Below are positions 1 to 7,611 of a stretch of DNA of 10,454 nt, piece after piece. The DNA comes from CAUZEO01 sp963578625 (GTDB lineage: Bacteria; Verrucomicrobiota; Kiritimatiellia; SLOV01): NCBI GenBank assembly GCA_963578625.1, contig CAUZEO010000178.1:1-10454 (forward strand), written 5' to 3'. The number at the start of each line of letters is the position of its first letter. Position 1 is the stretch's first letter. The notes beneath the pieces are model-generated. The model was given only the letters and a program-made list of their open reading frames with translations, searched no databases and was not told the origin of the DNA. The position numbers and the translations under genes were made by a program.

Positions 1-378
1 AATTTTTTGCAGGGTACCGTGTTGTCGCGAGACGGCGGGCGCATGGTGGTGGACACACCGATAGGCCAGGTAGCCAGTACGGTGCAGGTCGATGGAATCG
101 ATACCGGTGATCCGGTAACCGTTTCTTTGCGGCCGGAGGTAGTGCATCTGAATCATCCTCCATCGGGCATGCCGAACGTATTTCCGGGAATGGTGCATGA
201 CTCCGTCTACCTGGGGGAGGTGGCGCAGCACCAGGTGACCCTGCCGGGGTCGAGCGAAAGCGGGGAACGTTTCGACATGAAAGTGTTCGAATTGAATCCG
301 CAGATCGTGGCTCGTGATGAGCCGGAGGCTGCGGATGTGTGGTTCCAGCCCGAGGATGTGGTGCTCCTCGCGCCATGA
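1..378 (+). CDS. ABC transporter ATP-binding protein, C-terminal part (TOBE region), partial at 5' end
   Basis: Only the last 125 or so residues are in the window; the frame is open at base 1 (reads N-F-L-Q-G-T-V), so the Walker A, signature and Walker B motifs lie upstream. What remains looks like the TOBE_2 C-terminal domain of PotA/FbpC-type importer ATPases: 'NFLQGTV' opening the first strand, 'VSLRPEVVHL' matching the usual SLRPE-type strand, and a later 'YLGEVAQHQV' strand. The domain folds into a small beta-barrel that modulates the ATPase in the cytoplasm. The stop is 6 bp before the solute-binding protein gene, which with the permease downstream makes an ATPase-SBP-permease operon. 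The family is fairly certain; the transported substrate cannot be read from this domain. Confidence 0.85.
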   Translation, partial: NFLQGTVLSRDGGRMVVDTPIGQVASTVQVDGIDTGDPVTVSLRPEVVHLNHPPSGMPNVFPGMVHDSVYLGEVAQHQVTLPGSSESGERFDMKVFELNPQIVARDEPEAADVWFQPEDVVLLAP

Positions 379-384
379 CGAAAC

Positions 385-2154
385 ATGATTCGTAACATCA
401 CCATTCTCATTCTCGCAGTAACCGTGGTGGCGCTCCCGTTTATCTTCCGGCATAAACCGGAAGCGAGCCGGTGGAAGCCGGGAGACCCTGAGTTGATTGT
501 CATTTCCGCACACAATGAGGCCATTCGATTCGAATTCGGACGGGCCTTTTCTTCGTGGCATGCGGCGAAATTCGGGCGGCCGGTAAAGGTTGATTGGCGG
601 TCCATCGGCGGCACGTCGGAAATTATGCGCTATCTCGCCGCGGAATATGTTTCTGCGTATCGTGCCTGGTACCGTTCCCTGGGAAACCAATGGCCGGCCA
701 ACGGCGGTTCCATGATGCTGGACCGTCGTTTTAATCCTGACCGAATTCCGGAGGGAGACGACCCTGCCGCGCGGGCCGATTGGGAAACGAAGAAGGCGAT
801 CTGGGCCGGTTTTCGTGATCATGACGATCCCGCCACTTTTTCCGCAAGAATCGACCTGTTTTTCGGGGGAGGGGAATACGATCACAACAAGGCTTCTCGC
901 CAGGGCCTGACGGTCGCACCCTGGGCGGATGGAGAAATCCCCGAGGGCCTCGTTGCGGACGGGAGTGGTGCAGAACTGATTCCATCGGGACGAAGCGGCG
1001 AGAGATGGCGCACCTCCTACCTCTATGGCGTGGCGTTGAGCACATTCGGAATCTGTTATAACTATGATCGACTTGAACAGTTGAATGTCGATCATCCCCC
1101 TCGCGAATGGAAAGACCTGACTGATCCTGCCTACATCGGACAACTCGGCGCGGCGGATCCCACAAAAAGCGGAAGCATCAGCAAGGCTTTCGAGATGATC
1201 ATCCACCAGCAATGCTATGAAAGCATTCTTGACGCGGGTTATGATGACGGCCGCATCGCGGAATACGAGGCCGCGATTCGCGCGCACAAAGGAGCCGGGG
1301 AAATGCCTGGGTCCGTTCCTGACGCATATCAGGAGGCCCTGGAGAGGGGATGGCTGCAGGGGGTTCTTCTCGTACAACGCATTGGCGCAAACGCACGGTA
1401 TTTCACGGACTCTTCGAGCAAGATACCGATCGATGTAAGCATGGGCGATGCGGCGGTCGGTTTGGCGATCGACTTCTACGGCCGGTACCAGGCCGAAAAG
1501 TCACGAGGTCCGGACGGACGTGAACGAATGCAGTATGTCACCCCCGATGGTGGATCCAGTGTCAGCGCAGATCCCATCAGCCTGATGCGCGGCGCGCCTC
1601 ACCGCGAAATTGCCATTCGATTCATGGAGTTTGTGCTGAGCGAGGACGGTCAGCGACTGTGGAATTACCGGCCCGGTACGCCGGGTGGGCCGGTCAAGTT
1701 TGCGCTTCGAAGATTACCGGTTCGCCGCGATTTTTACCCTTCCGATGACACGGCGATGAACGCGAAGGCCACCGAGCACGCGGCCCACACGTCCGACGAT
1801 CTTCTGCACGACGATGTGAACCCCTACCAGCTTTCCAAAAGGTTTACCTACTACTCCCGCTGGACCGCGGGGCACTTTAACATTCACCGCGATCTGATTC
1901 GTGCCATGTGCCTGGACGCGGGCGAGGAGTTGCGAGCGGCATGGAGGGCGATTGTGGAGAACGGCGGGCCGGAAGTGCAGGTGGAGGCCATGAGCGTGTT
2001 GACCCAACTTCCCGACAACCCGGTTCCGTTGTCCTGGGAATCAGCTCCTGCGATTCCCAAGGATCATAGCCGGCTGGACTACATGCGCGAATGGACAATT
2101 TTCTTTCGCGACAATTACCGGCAAGCAGGCCGGTTGGCGGCGGGGGAGGGCTGA
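385..2154 (+). CDS. Extracellular solute-binding protein of an ABC importer (family 1, ferric-iron-type), enlarged and probably membrane-anchored
   Basis: 589 residues, clearly larger than the roughly 330-370 usual for FbpA/AfuA-type binding proteins. Residues 4-22 are a hydrophobic N-terminal segment with no obvious signal-peptidase site or lipobox, so it may stay as an inner-membrane anchor facing the periplasm. The SBP core is recognisable: 'LIVISAHNEAIRFEFGRAF' near 37-55, 'VKVDWRSIGGTSEIMRYL' at 67-84, 'IDLFFGGG' at 156-163, 'YLYGVALSTFGICYN' at 213-227, 'WKDLTDPAY' at 242-250, and a helix 'AIRFMEFVLSEDGQRLW' at 410-426. About 70 extra residues sit between 84 and 156, and about 140 follow the core. 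The ATG at 385 is chosen because the ATG at 375 runs into a stop after six codons. The next gene begins 4 bp after the stop. It captures substrate for the fused permease; ferric iron is inferred from the operon type. Confidence 0.85.
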   Translation: MIRNITILILAVTVVALPFIFRHKPEASRWKPGDPELIVISAHNEAIRFEFGRAFSSWHAAKFGRPVKVDWRSIGGTSEIMRYLAAEYVSAYRAWYRSLGNQWPANGGSMMLDRRFNPDRIPEGDDPAARADWETKKAIWAGFRDHDDPATFSARIDLFFGGGEYDHNKASRQGLTVAPWADGEIPEGLVADGSGAELIPSGRSGERWRTSYLYGVALSTFGICYNYDRLEQLNVDHPPREWKDLTDPAYIGQLGAADPTKSGSISKAFEMIIHQQCYESILDAGYDDGRIAEYEAAIRAHKGAGEMPGSVPDAYQEALERGWLQGVLLVQRIGANARYFTDSSSKIPIDVSMGDAAVGLAIDFYGRYQAEKSRGPDGRERMQYVTPDGGSSVSADPISLMRGAPHREIAIRFMEFVLSEDGQRLWNYRPGTPGGPVKFALRRLPVRRDFYPSDDTAMNAKATEHAAHTSDDLLHDDVNPYQLSKRFTYYSRWTAGHFNIHRDLIRAMCLDAGEELRAAWRAIVENGGPEVQVEAMSVLTQLPDNPVPLSWESAPAIPKDHSRLDYMREWTIFFRDNYRQAGRLAAGEG

Positions 2155-2158
2155 ACGG

Positions 2159-3865
2159 ATGCGCCGCTGGAAAGCGTGGTCCATTTTCATCCTCGCGATG
2201 CTGGTTTTCGGGCTGGTGTTCATCTCCCCTCTGTATCTCGTGGTACGGGGAGGATTTTTCGATGGCGAAGGCTTTACGCTGAGGTATCTTGCCGGTGTAT
2301 TTCGCAACCCCATTTACTCGGAAGGTCTGCTTAACAGTCTCCTGCTGGCGCTGGGCACGACGTCCCTGACCCTGTTGATCGCACTCCCGCTCGCCTGGAT
2401 AGGCAACCGATACGATTTTCCCTGCAAAGGGCTTTTGAGCGGGCTGATTCTTGTTCCGATGATTCTTCCGCCCTTTGTCGGGGCTATAGGATTGCAACAG
2501 ATACTCGGTCAGTACGGTGCATTAAACGCGCTGTTTCATCTCGGCCCGATCGACTGGCTGGGACGTGGCCGCTACTTCGGCGTGATCCTGCTGCAGTCCC
2601 TTGCCCTCTATCCGATCATGTACCTGAATGTTGCTGCCGCGCTGGCGAACATCGATCATGCGATGGAGGAAGCCGCGGAGAATCTCGGATGTTCGGGATT
2701 TCGAAAATTCCGCCGTATCACTTTGCCGCTGATCATGCCCGGTTTGTTTGCGGGCGGAACCATTATCTTCATCTGGAGTTTTACGGAACTGGGGACTCCC
2801 CTCATCATGAATTACACGCGCTGCGCTTCGGTCCAGGTGTACGATGCGCTAAAGGAGATCGGTTCGAATCCGTTTCCCTTCGCACTGGTGTTCGTGATGT
2901 TGATGGCAAGCGTACTCCTTTATTCGGCAACCAAGCTGATCTTCGGCCGCAAGGCCTACGCAATGCAGGGAAAAGCGGCCACCACCTTCAGCACGACGCG
3001 CGTATCCGGATGGCGCGCCATTCCCGTGATGGCTCCGTTTCTGGGTGTGATCTGCATCGCGCTCCTCCCGCACTTCGGAGTCATTCTCACTAGTTTCAGC
3101 GAGCCGGGAAGTTGGTACCAGACCGTAGTTCCCGCCGCATTCTCATCGGAAAATTACGTGGAAGCGCTGGGCCATGAAATGACCGTGAGCAGCATCAAGA
3201 ACAGCCTGTTGTTCGCGTCCATTGCCGTGCTGTTCAATGTGTTTTTCGGTGTTGCAATTGCCTTCGTCGTGGTGCGCTCGGATATCCCCGGGCGTGGGTT
3301 GTTGGATGCGCTGGCGATGCTTCCGCTGGCGGTGCCGGGACTGGTAATGGCTTTCGGGTACCTGTCTATCAGTTCGATCCTCAGTAATATTAGCTGGGTA
3401 AAGTCGAGCGAGCTGTTCACTTCCCTGTTCGACGTGCGCACGAATCCAACTCTGTTTCTCGTGGTGGCGTATGCCGTGCGACGGCTCCCCTACGTCGTGC
3501 GCTCCGCGGTCGCGGGGCTTCAGCAGACTTCCGTCACCCTGGAGGAGGCGGCCTCGAACCTGGGATCCAAACCGCTCACCACGATCCGCAGAATCACGAT
3601 GCCGCTGATTACCGCGAATCTCATTGCCGGCGCGTTGCTCGCGTTTTCATTCAGCATGCTGGAAGTTTCGGACAGCTTGATGCTCGCGCAACGGCAGGAT
3701 TTCTATCCGATCACGAAAACAATTTACGAATTGTTTCAGCTCATTGGGACCGGAAAATATGTCGCGGCCGCCATGGGGGTGTGGGCCATGGCGTTCTTGG
3801 CGGTAACGATCATCGGCAGCAGCCTCATCCTCGGAAAAAAGATGGGTGCGTTATTCAGAATCTGA
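2159..3865 (+). CDS. ABC transporter permease, two fused MetI-like domains (ferric-iron / FbpB type)
   Basis: 568 residues with about twelve hydrophobic segments, first at 7-29. Two tandem inner-membrane permease halves each end in an EAA loop that docks on the ATPase: residues 170-195, with 'EEAAENLG' then 'RRITLPLIMPG', and 462-484, with 'EEAASNLG' then 'RRITMPLI'. The halves are joined by a linker around 264-285. A single chain with both halves and this length is typical of FbpB/ThiP-class (COG1178) permeases, which carry ferric iron or thiamine. The start ATG at 2159 has a good GGAGGG about 8 nt upstream, lying inside the end of the binding-protein gene, which suggests translational coupling. 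It forms the channel for the upstream binding protein and ATPase. Iron is favoured because of the binding protein, but thiamine or another anion-bound substrate is not excluded. Confidence 0.92.
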   Translation: MRRWKAWSIFILAMLVFGLVFISPLYLVVRGGFFDGEGFTLRYLAGVFRNPIYSEGLLNSLLLALGTTSLTLLIALPLAWIGNRYDFPCKGLLSGLILVPMILPPFVGAIGLQQILGQYGALNALFHLGPIDWLGRGRYFGVILLQSLALYPIMYLNVAAALANIDHAMEEAAENLGCSGFRKFRRITLPLIMPGLFAGGTIIFIWSFTELGTPLIMNYTRCASVQVYDALKEIGSNPFPFALVFVMLMASVLLYSATKLIFGRKAYAMQGKAATTFSTTRVSGWRAIPVMAPFLGVICIALLPHFGVILTSFSEPGSWYQTVVPAAFSSENYVEALGHEMTVSSIKNSLLFASIAVLFNVFFGVAIAFVVVRSDIPGRGLLDALAMLPLAVPGLVMAFGYLSISSILSNISWVKSSELFTSLFDVRTNPTLFLVVAYAVRRLPYVVRSAVAGLQQTSVTLEEAASNLGSKPLTTIRRITMPLITANLIAGALLAFSFSMLEVSDSLMLAQRQDFYPITKTIYELFQLIGTGKYVAAAMGVWAMAFLAVTIIGSSLILGKKMGALFRI

Positions 3866-3916
3866 ACGGAGTGAATGACGAAATGGGCGCCATTCCAGGC
3901 CGACCCTATTTACTTG

Positions 3917-4249
3917 TCAGCTGGGTTCCCCGACCCAGGTATCGGAAAGCCGATTGCAGGTAAAGGACCGGCGGATGTTCTTTTCAAAGAAACTTTCGTG
4001 AGAATCGGTGCTTACGAACTCTTTGTATAGTTCGCTGGGCACGTCCTGGTATGCGTAAAGGCGTCCTGCCTTGAAATAGACGTAGAGCGTCTGGTTTTCA
4101 TGTGAATATTGAATGCTGTGGACCAAAACGGAATCCAGGCGAACGAGTGATGATGAAACATTGTTCCTGATTACTCGGTTTGAATTCACAGGGGTCCCCG
4201 CATCGTAGGACATCCCAGCCGGGTGCGCTAACCGACTCCAAATCCTCAT
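3917..4249 (-). CDS. KTSC domain protein, small
   Basis: 110 residues from the ATG at 4249, chosen because a perfect AGGAGG (4254-4259 on this strand) sits 4 nt upstream; an earlier in-frame start at 4303 has no such site. Residues about 38-97 match the KTSC domain (named after the C-terminus of some lysyl-tRNA synthetases): 'VHSIQYSHENQTLYVYF', 'GRLYAYQDVPSELYKEF', then 'SFFEKNIRRSF'. The domain is small and beta-rich and its biochemical role is not well established; it is often a stand-alone protein. The first 35 residues look unconserved. The gene converges on the importer operon and diverges from the FabH gene. A second reading frame starting at 4424 overlaps it and is listed separately. 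Confidence 0.82.
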   Translation of the reverse strand: MRIWSRLAHPAGMSYDAGTPVNSNRVIRNNVSSSLVRLDSVLVHSIQYSHENQTLYVYFKAGRLYAYQDVPSELYKEFVSTDSHESFFEKNIRRSFTCNRLSDTWVGEPS

Positions 4250-4424
4250 ATAACCTCCTGATGTATGTATGCAACCTGATGAAGGAACTGGCCAACTCAC
4301 CAAGTGCTAACTCCTCATGCGTCAGCGATGGGCTGGAGTTTCCGGTACAAATTCGATTGCTGTCAGGGGCATAGTACGAAAGGATTTGCATGTTGTCTAG
4401 TCCGCATATGGAACAATGTTTCAT
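4098..4424 (-). CDS. Possible small CxxC protein overlapping the KTSC gene (uncertain)
   Basis: An ATG at 4424 opens 108 residues beginning 'MKHCSICGLDN', a CxxC motif typical of small zinc-binding heads, with another Cys at about residue 27, followed by a helix-like stretch 'LTHEELALGELASSFI' and 'RLYEDLE'. The frame continues 152 nt into the KTSC gene, where the composition becomes less protein-like. No good ribosome site precedes the ATG. It may be a real gene translationally coupled to the KTSC gene, whose AGGAGG lies inside it; the N-terminal part of a zinc-head/KTSC protein split by a frameshift; or a chance ORF. I do not recognise a family. Confidence 0.3.
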   Translation of the reverse strand: MKHCSICGLDNMQILSYYAPDSNRICTGNSSPSLTHEELALGELASSFIRLHTYIRRLYEDLESVSAPGWDVLRCGDPCEFKPSNQEQCFIITRSPGFRFGPQHSIFT

Positions 4425-4493
4425 AACTGGAGTGCGGAAGTTACTCGGTACCACGCACTTATTGTGATGATTCCCGCGGAGGGAACCAGACGG

Positions 4494-5495
4494 ATGACAG
4501 AACGTTACAGCCGAATCCTGGGATTGGGAATGCAGGTTCCCGATCGCATTGTTACCAATCAGGATCTGGCCCAATGGATGGATACCAGCCACGAGTGGAT
4601 CGTGGAAAGAACCGGTATTGAGGAGCGGCGATGGATCGTGGAAGGGGAAAGTGGCGCCGGGCTGGCCGCCGATGCGTCGATGCAGGCCCTGGAATCTGCG
4701 GGGATTGATCCCGGGGATCTCGATTTGATCGTGTACGCGACGTTGTCGCCGGACTGCGAGTTTCCCGGAACCGGTGTTTTTCTGCAACGGCGCCTGGGCA
4801 TTCCTCCGCTCCCCGTCATCGATATCCGCCAACAATGCACAGGATTCGTTTACGGAATTGCGGTCGCCGACAGTTTCATCCGCAGCGGGATGGCGCAAAT
4901 CGCCCTGGTCGTCGGCAGCGAGGTGCAATCGACCGGGTTGGACCTGTCCACGAGAGGACGCCAGGTCTCCTCCCTCTTTGGAGATGGCGCGGGCGCCGCG
5001 GTGGTGGGCCTTTCCGATAACCCGTCCCGCAGGATCCTGTCCTCCCATCTCTATGCCGATGGTTCCGATGCAGAGATCTTGTGGACAGCCCGGCCGAGTT
5101 GGAAGCAACGTCCTCGAATTTCCGCGCAGGATATCGAGGAAGGGCTTCACTACCCGGTGATGGACGGCAAAAAGGTCTTTAAGCAGGCGGTCACCCGGAT
5201 GCCGCAAATGGTGAAGGAGGCGTTGGCGGCGAACGGAAACACGCTTGCGGATCTGGATATGCTCATCCCGCACCAGGCCAATCTTCGAATCAACGAATTG
5301 GTTGCCAAGAATCTGAATCTGCCCCCGGAGAAAGTATTCAACAACATCCGGAAATACGGGAACACGACGTCCGCATCAATCCCGATTTGCATGAAGGAGG
5401 CCGCGGACGCAGGCAGAATCAACCCCGGAGATCTGGTTTGCCTTGTTGCTTTCGGCGCGGGCCTGACCTGGGGATCGACATTGCTGCGGTTTTAG
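4494..5495 (+). CDS. fabH: Beta-ketoacyl-ACP synthase III (FabH-type)
   Basis: 333 residues from the ATG at 4494, chosen because GGAGGG (4478-4483) lies 10 nt upstream and the protein then opens with the typical 'RILGLGMQVPDRIVTN'. The FabH catalytic triad is intact: Cys115 in 'IDIRQQCTGFVYG', His260 in 'LIPHQANLRIN', and Asn290 in 'RKYGNTTSASIP'. The C-terminal 'GAGLTWGSTLLRF' is also standard. The enzyme condenses an acyl-CoA with malonyl-ACP to start fatty acid synthesis in the cytoplasm. Length is close to E. coli FabH (317). It is not in a fab cluster (no plsX, fabD or fabG nearby), so it could be a second, specialised copy using branched or longer primers. Its stop overlaps the stop of the convergent DCC gene by 4 nt. 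Confidence 0.93.
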   Translation: MTERYSRILGLGMQVPDRIVTNQDLAQWMDTSHEWIVERTGIEERRWIVEGESGAGLAADASMQALESAGIDPGDLDLIVYATLSPDCEFPGTGVFLQRRLGIPPLPVIDIRQQCTGFVYGIAVADSFIRSGMAQIALVVGSEVQSTGLDLSTRGRQVSSLFGDGAGAAVVGLSDNPSRRILSSHLYADGSDAEILWTARPSWKQRPRISAQDIEEGLHYPVMDGKKVFKQAVTRMPQMVKEALAANGNTLADLDMLIPHQANLRINELVAKNLNLPPEKVFNNIRKYGNTTSASIPICMKEAADAGRINPGDLVCLVAFGAGLTWGSTLLRF

Positions 5496-5896
5496 TGATC
5501 CAGAAACCGCCCGAGAATCTCGGGAGACGGGAGCCAGCAGCTTTCCTTTTTACCAAACCATCTATACCTGCGGTTCGAAACGAACCGGTACAACGGATCT
5601 CGAATGAATTTGGGAACGATCAAGAATAGGGAGGCGAGCTTGGTGGGGCCTGATAATTCTCGCGCAATGCGTAACACCGCGTCACTTTTCGTGTATGCAG
5701 TACTTGGATCCACATAGACCATGGTGGACAGGTCATCGGGATTGATCCCGTTGGCGGCGCACAGTTCGCGGCCGCGTGGGGATTGAAGGGACGCGAATTT
5801 GAATTTTCCCGCCCGGTCCCTGCGAATAATGAATTGCACCGAATCACTGCAGAGATTGCAGACGCCGTCAAATAAGACAATCCTGTCGCGATTCAT
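5492..5896 (-). CDS. DCC family thiol-disulfide oxidoreductase-like protein (DUF393)
   Basis: 134 residues from the ATG at 5896, chosen because the family signature follows at once: 'IVLFDGVCNLCSDSVQFII' with the CxxC at Cys13/Cys16, then 'FKFASLQS', and near the end 'YRFVSNRRYRWFGKK' followed by a Cys and Pro. These are the hallmark blocks of DUF393/DCC proteins, predicted thioredoxin-fold redox proteins whose substrates are mostly unknown. Full length for the family. Upstream in-frame codons exist but look non-coding. No strong Shine-Dalgarno is visible. It runs tail-to-tail into FabH, and its head faces the acyltransferase gene across about 93 bp that must hold signals for both. Confidence 0.9.
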   Translation of the reverse strand: MNRDRIVLFDGVCNLCSDSVQFIIRRDRAGKFKFASLQSPRGRELCAANGINPDDLSTMVYVDPSTAYTKSDAVLRIARELSGPTKLASLFLIVPKFIRDPLYRFVSNRRYRWFGKKESCWLPSPEILGRFLDH

Positions 5897-5989
5897 CGTT
5901 GAAAGGTACCACAGATCAGGGACGATTTCGAGATTGGGACCTGCGCGCCAAGGTCCGGAAATTGGTTTACGCGGGGGACCGGGCGGTTT

Positions 5990-6502
5990 TTGCTCCGGCT
6001 TTTGGGATGGGCCGTCGAAGGTCGGTTTCCGGAAGAGAAGAAGGTGGTCGTGGTTGTGGCTCCGCACACCTCCAATTGGGACTTTATCATAGGGATTATC
6101 TGTGTGTGGGCGATCGGCATTCGACTTTCGTTCATGATAAAAAGTAACGCATTCAAAGGGCCTTTGGGGTGGGTATTAAAGTATCTCGGCGGAGTTCCAA
6201 TTGAACGCAATGCCGCGCACGGAGTCGTAGGCCAGATGGTCGACGCATTTGAACGCCGCGATGCCCTGGTCCTTGCGATTGCTCCGGAAGGAACCCGGAA
6301 GAAAGTGGAGTCCTGGAAAACAGGATTCTATCACATCGCAGAACGTGCTGCAGTGCCTATGCAATTGGTGTATTTCGATTATAACCGAAAGGTGATCGGA
6401 TTCGGTCCCGTTCTGCGCGCCACCGAAAACATCCACGAAGACGTCGATGGCATGCGCGAGTTTTACCGACAGTTTCAGGCCAGGAACCCGGATCTTGCCT
6501 GA
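5990..6502 (+). CDS. Lysophospholipid / 1-acylglycerol-3-phosphate acyltransferase-like protein (PlsC-type, short form)
   Basis: 170 residues with the glycerolipid acyltransferase blocks in order: 'APHTSNWD' (H26-x4-D31, catalytic), 'KYLGGVPIERN' at 64-74 (substrate-binding block), 'IAPEGTRKK' with EGTR at 100-103, and a later 'VPMQLVYFDY'. The family transfers an acyl group to a lysophospholipid or related acceptor at the inner membrane. It lacks the long N-terminal region of full PlsC and resembles the compact stand-alone type. The start is TTG at 5990: the frame is open back to a TGA at 5900 but contains no ATG or GTG, and the residues just before TTG are not clearly family-like. The ribosome site is weak. 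It ends 13 bp before the convergent phosphoesterase gene. Confidence 0.85.
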   Translation: MLRLLGWAVEGRFPEEKKVVVVVAPHTSNWDFIIGIICVWAIGIRLSFMIKSNAFKGPLGWVLKYLGGVPIERNAAHGVVGQMVDAFERRDALVLAIAPEGTRKKVESWKTGFYHIAERAAVPMQLVYFDYNRKVIGFGPVLRATENIHEDVDGMREFYRQFQARNPDLA

Positions 6503-6515
6503 ATCAGTTTGAGAT

Positions 6516-7377
6516 TCACAATGCCTGGTCCGGCTCGGAAGCCAGTGTCAACATCGCGACTTCCGGACGACAGTTGAAGCGCATCCCGTGCAGGTTCCCC
6601 ACGCCGCTGGTTACGTGAATCCATCTGTCATCCCATGCACCAAGGCCGTGGATAAACCGGTGATCCCGGACGGGTGCGAAGGGCGTTCCCACCACTGGCA
6701 GTCTCATTTGCCCACCGTGAGTGTGGCCGCTGAGCATCAGGTCCCAGGAATAGTTCCGCAGTGTCTCTTTCGAATCTGGATTGTGGGAGAGCACAATCAC
6801 CGGGTCCGGAGTCTCCGTCACCCCGCCGAACGTAAACACGGGTTCGGATTCCTTTGCCCAAAGATCACCCAGTCCAACCAACGTGACGCGATGAACCTCT
6901 CCTGTCCAACTCGCGCTTCGGTTATTGAGTACTTCGATTCCCGAGTCAAGCAGCAGTGCTCCGACCTCTCGGGTGCTGTGTAGTCCGCCCCGAGGATGTT
7001 CCCAGCTGCCGCCATCGTGATTCCCCATGACGGCAAAGGTCGCCGCCGTATTCGAGAGTTTCTCCAGGATGGATCTGTAGATCCTGGTGGCGGGAAGTCC
7101 CGTAGTGATGAAGTCCCCCGTAATGCAGATCTGGTCCGGCATGCTGCGCGTTGTGAGCTCCACCGCCTGCTCGATGAGAGAGAGGAACTTCATCGGATGC
7201 ATGGAAGTCGGATAGGTGGGCCACCTGCAGAGGAAGGACCAGGTTTCGATTGTCCAGGGGCACGCGGATGTTTGAAATCCGCAACCATCCCGGCTCCACG
7301 TGCCGGGCATAGGCATACGCGCCATTCGCTGCGGCAAAACCACCGGCCGCAGCGGCAAGAAATCGTCTTCTGGTCAT
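6516..7377 (-). pseudogene. Metallophosphoesterase with Tat signal (YkuE-like), frameshifted
   Basis: Two overlapping frames together make one complete family protein. The first, from ATG 7377, has a Tat signal 'TRRRFLAAAAGGFAAANGA' and then 'LQVAHLSDFHASDEVPLS', including the metal-binding D57-x-H59. At about 7176-7185 the reading must move to the next frame, which continues 'SLIEQAVEL', 'ICITGDFITTG', 'VMGNHDGG', 'IVLSHNPD' and 'LSGHTHGGQM' to the stop at 6516. All five metallophosphoesterase blocks are thus present, but on two frames. Loss of one CT unit from a CT tract on the coding strand explains the shift exactly. Members hydrolyse phosphoesters outside the cytoplasmic membrane; B. subtilis YkuE acts on UDP-diacylglucosamine, but the substrate here is unknown. 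It could be a true pseudogene, a slippage-switched gene or a sequence error. Confidence 0.85.
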
Positions 7378-7533
7378 TCGGTGGTTGTGAGGGACAGGAC
7401 ACCTGCGGACCCCGTTCAAATCCACCCGGAAAAGTTTCGAGACTGTAGTGAATCGCCTATGAATTCATGATTCAGATTTTTGATCGCCCCCACAAACCAA
7501 TTCCCACTCAAGATAGTAGTTGGAGATAACGGA

Positions 7534-7552
7534 AGCTTTGCATTGCAAAGCT
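7534..7552. repeat. Near-perfect 19-bp palindrome
   Basis: AGCTTTGCA, one central T, then TGCAAAGCT: nine perfect base pairs around a single base. It lies about 60 bp upstream of the tRNA promoter. The two-fold symmetry fits an operator for a dimeric regulator. A hairpin with a one-base loop would be strained, and no T-run follows, so a terminator is unlikely. Confidence 0.6.
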
Positions 7553-7611
7553 GTGATGATTTGATTGCCTTGGTGGCTTGGCTCAACGGTGTCCAGGCGA
7601 TGTGCCCGAAG

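Noticed and set aside
4425..5273. Long minus-strand open frame opposite FabH
   Set aside because: FabH on the + strand has its full catalytic triad and family length; the antisense reading has shadow-like composition. Only the part from 4424 downward was kept, as uncertain.
5899..6147. 82-residue + ORF as an N-terminal part of the acyltransferase
   Set aside because: It is in a different frame from the acyltransferase motifs and shows no family similarity I can recognise.
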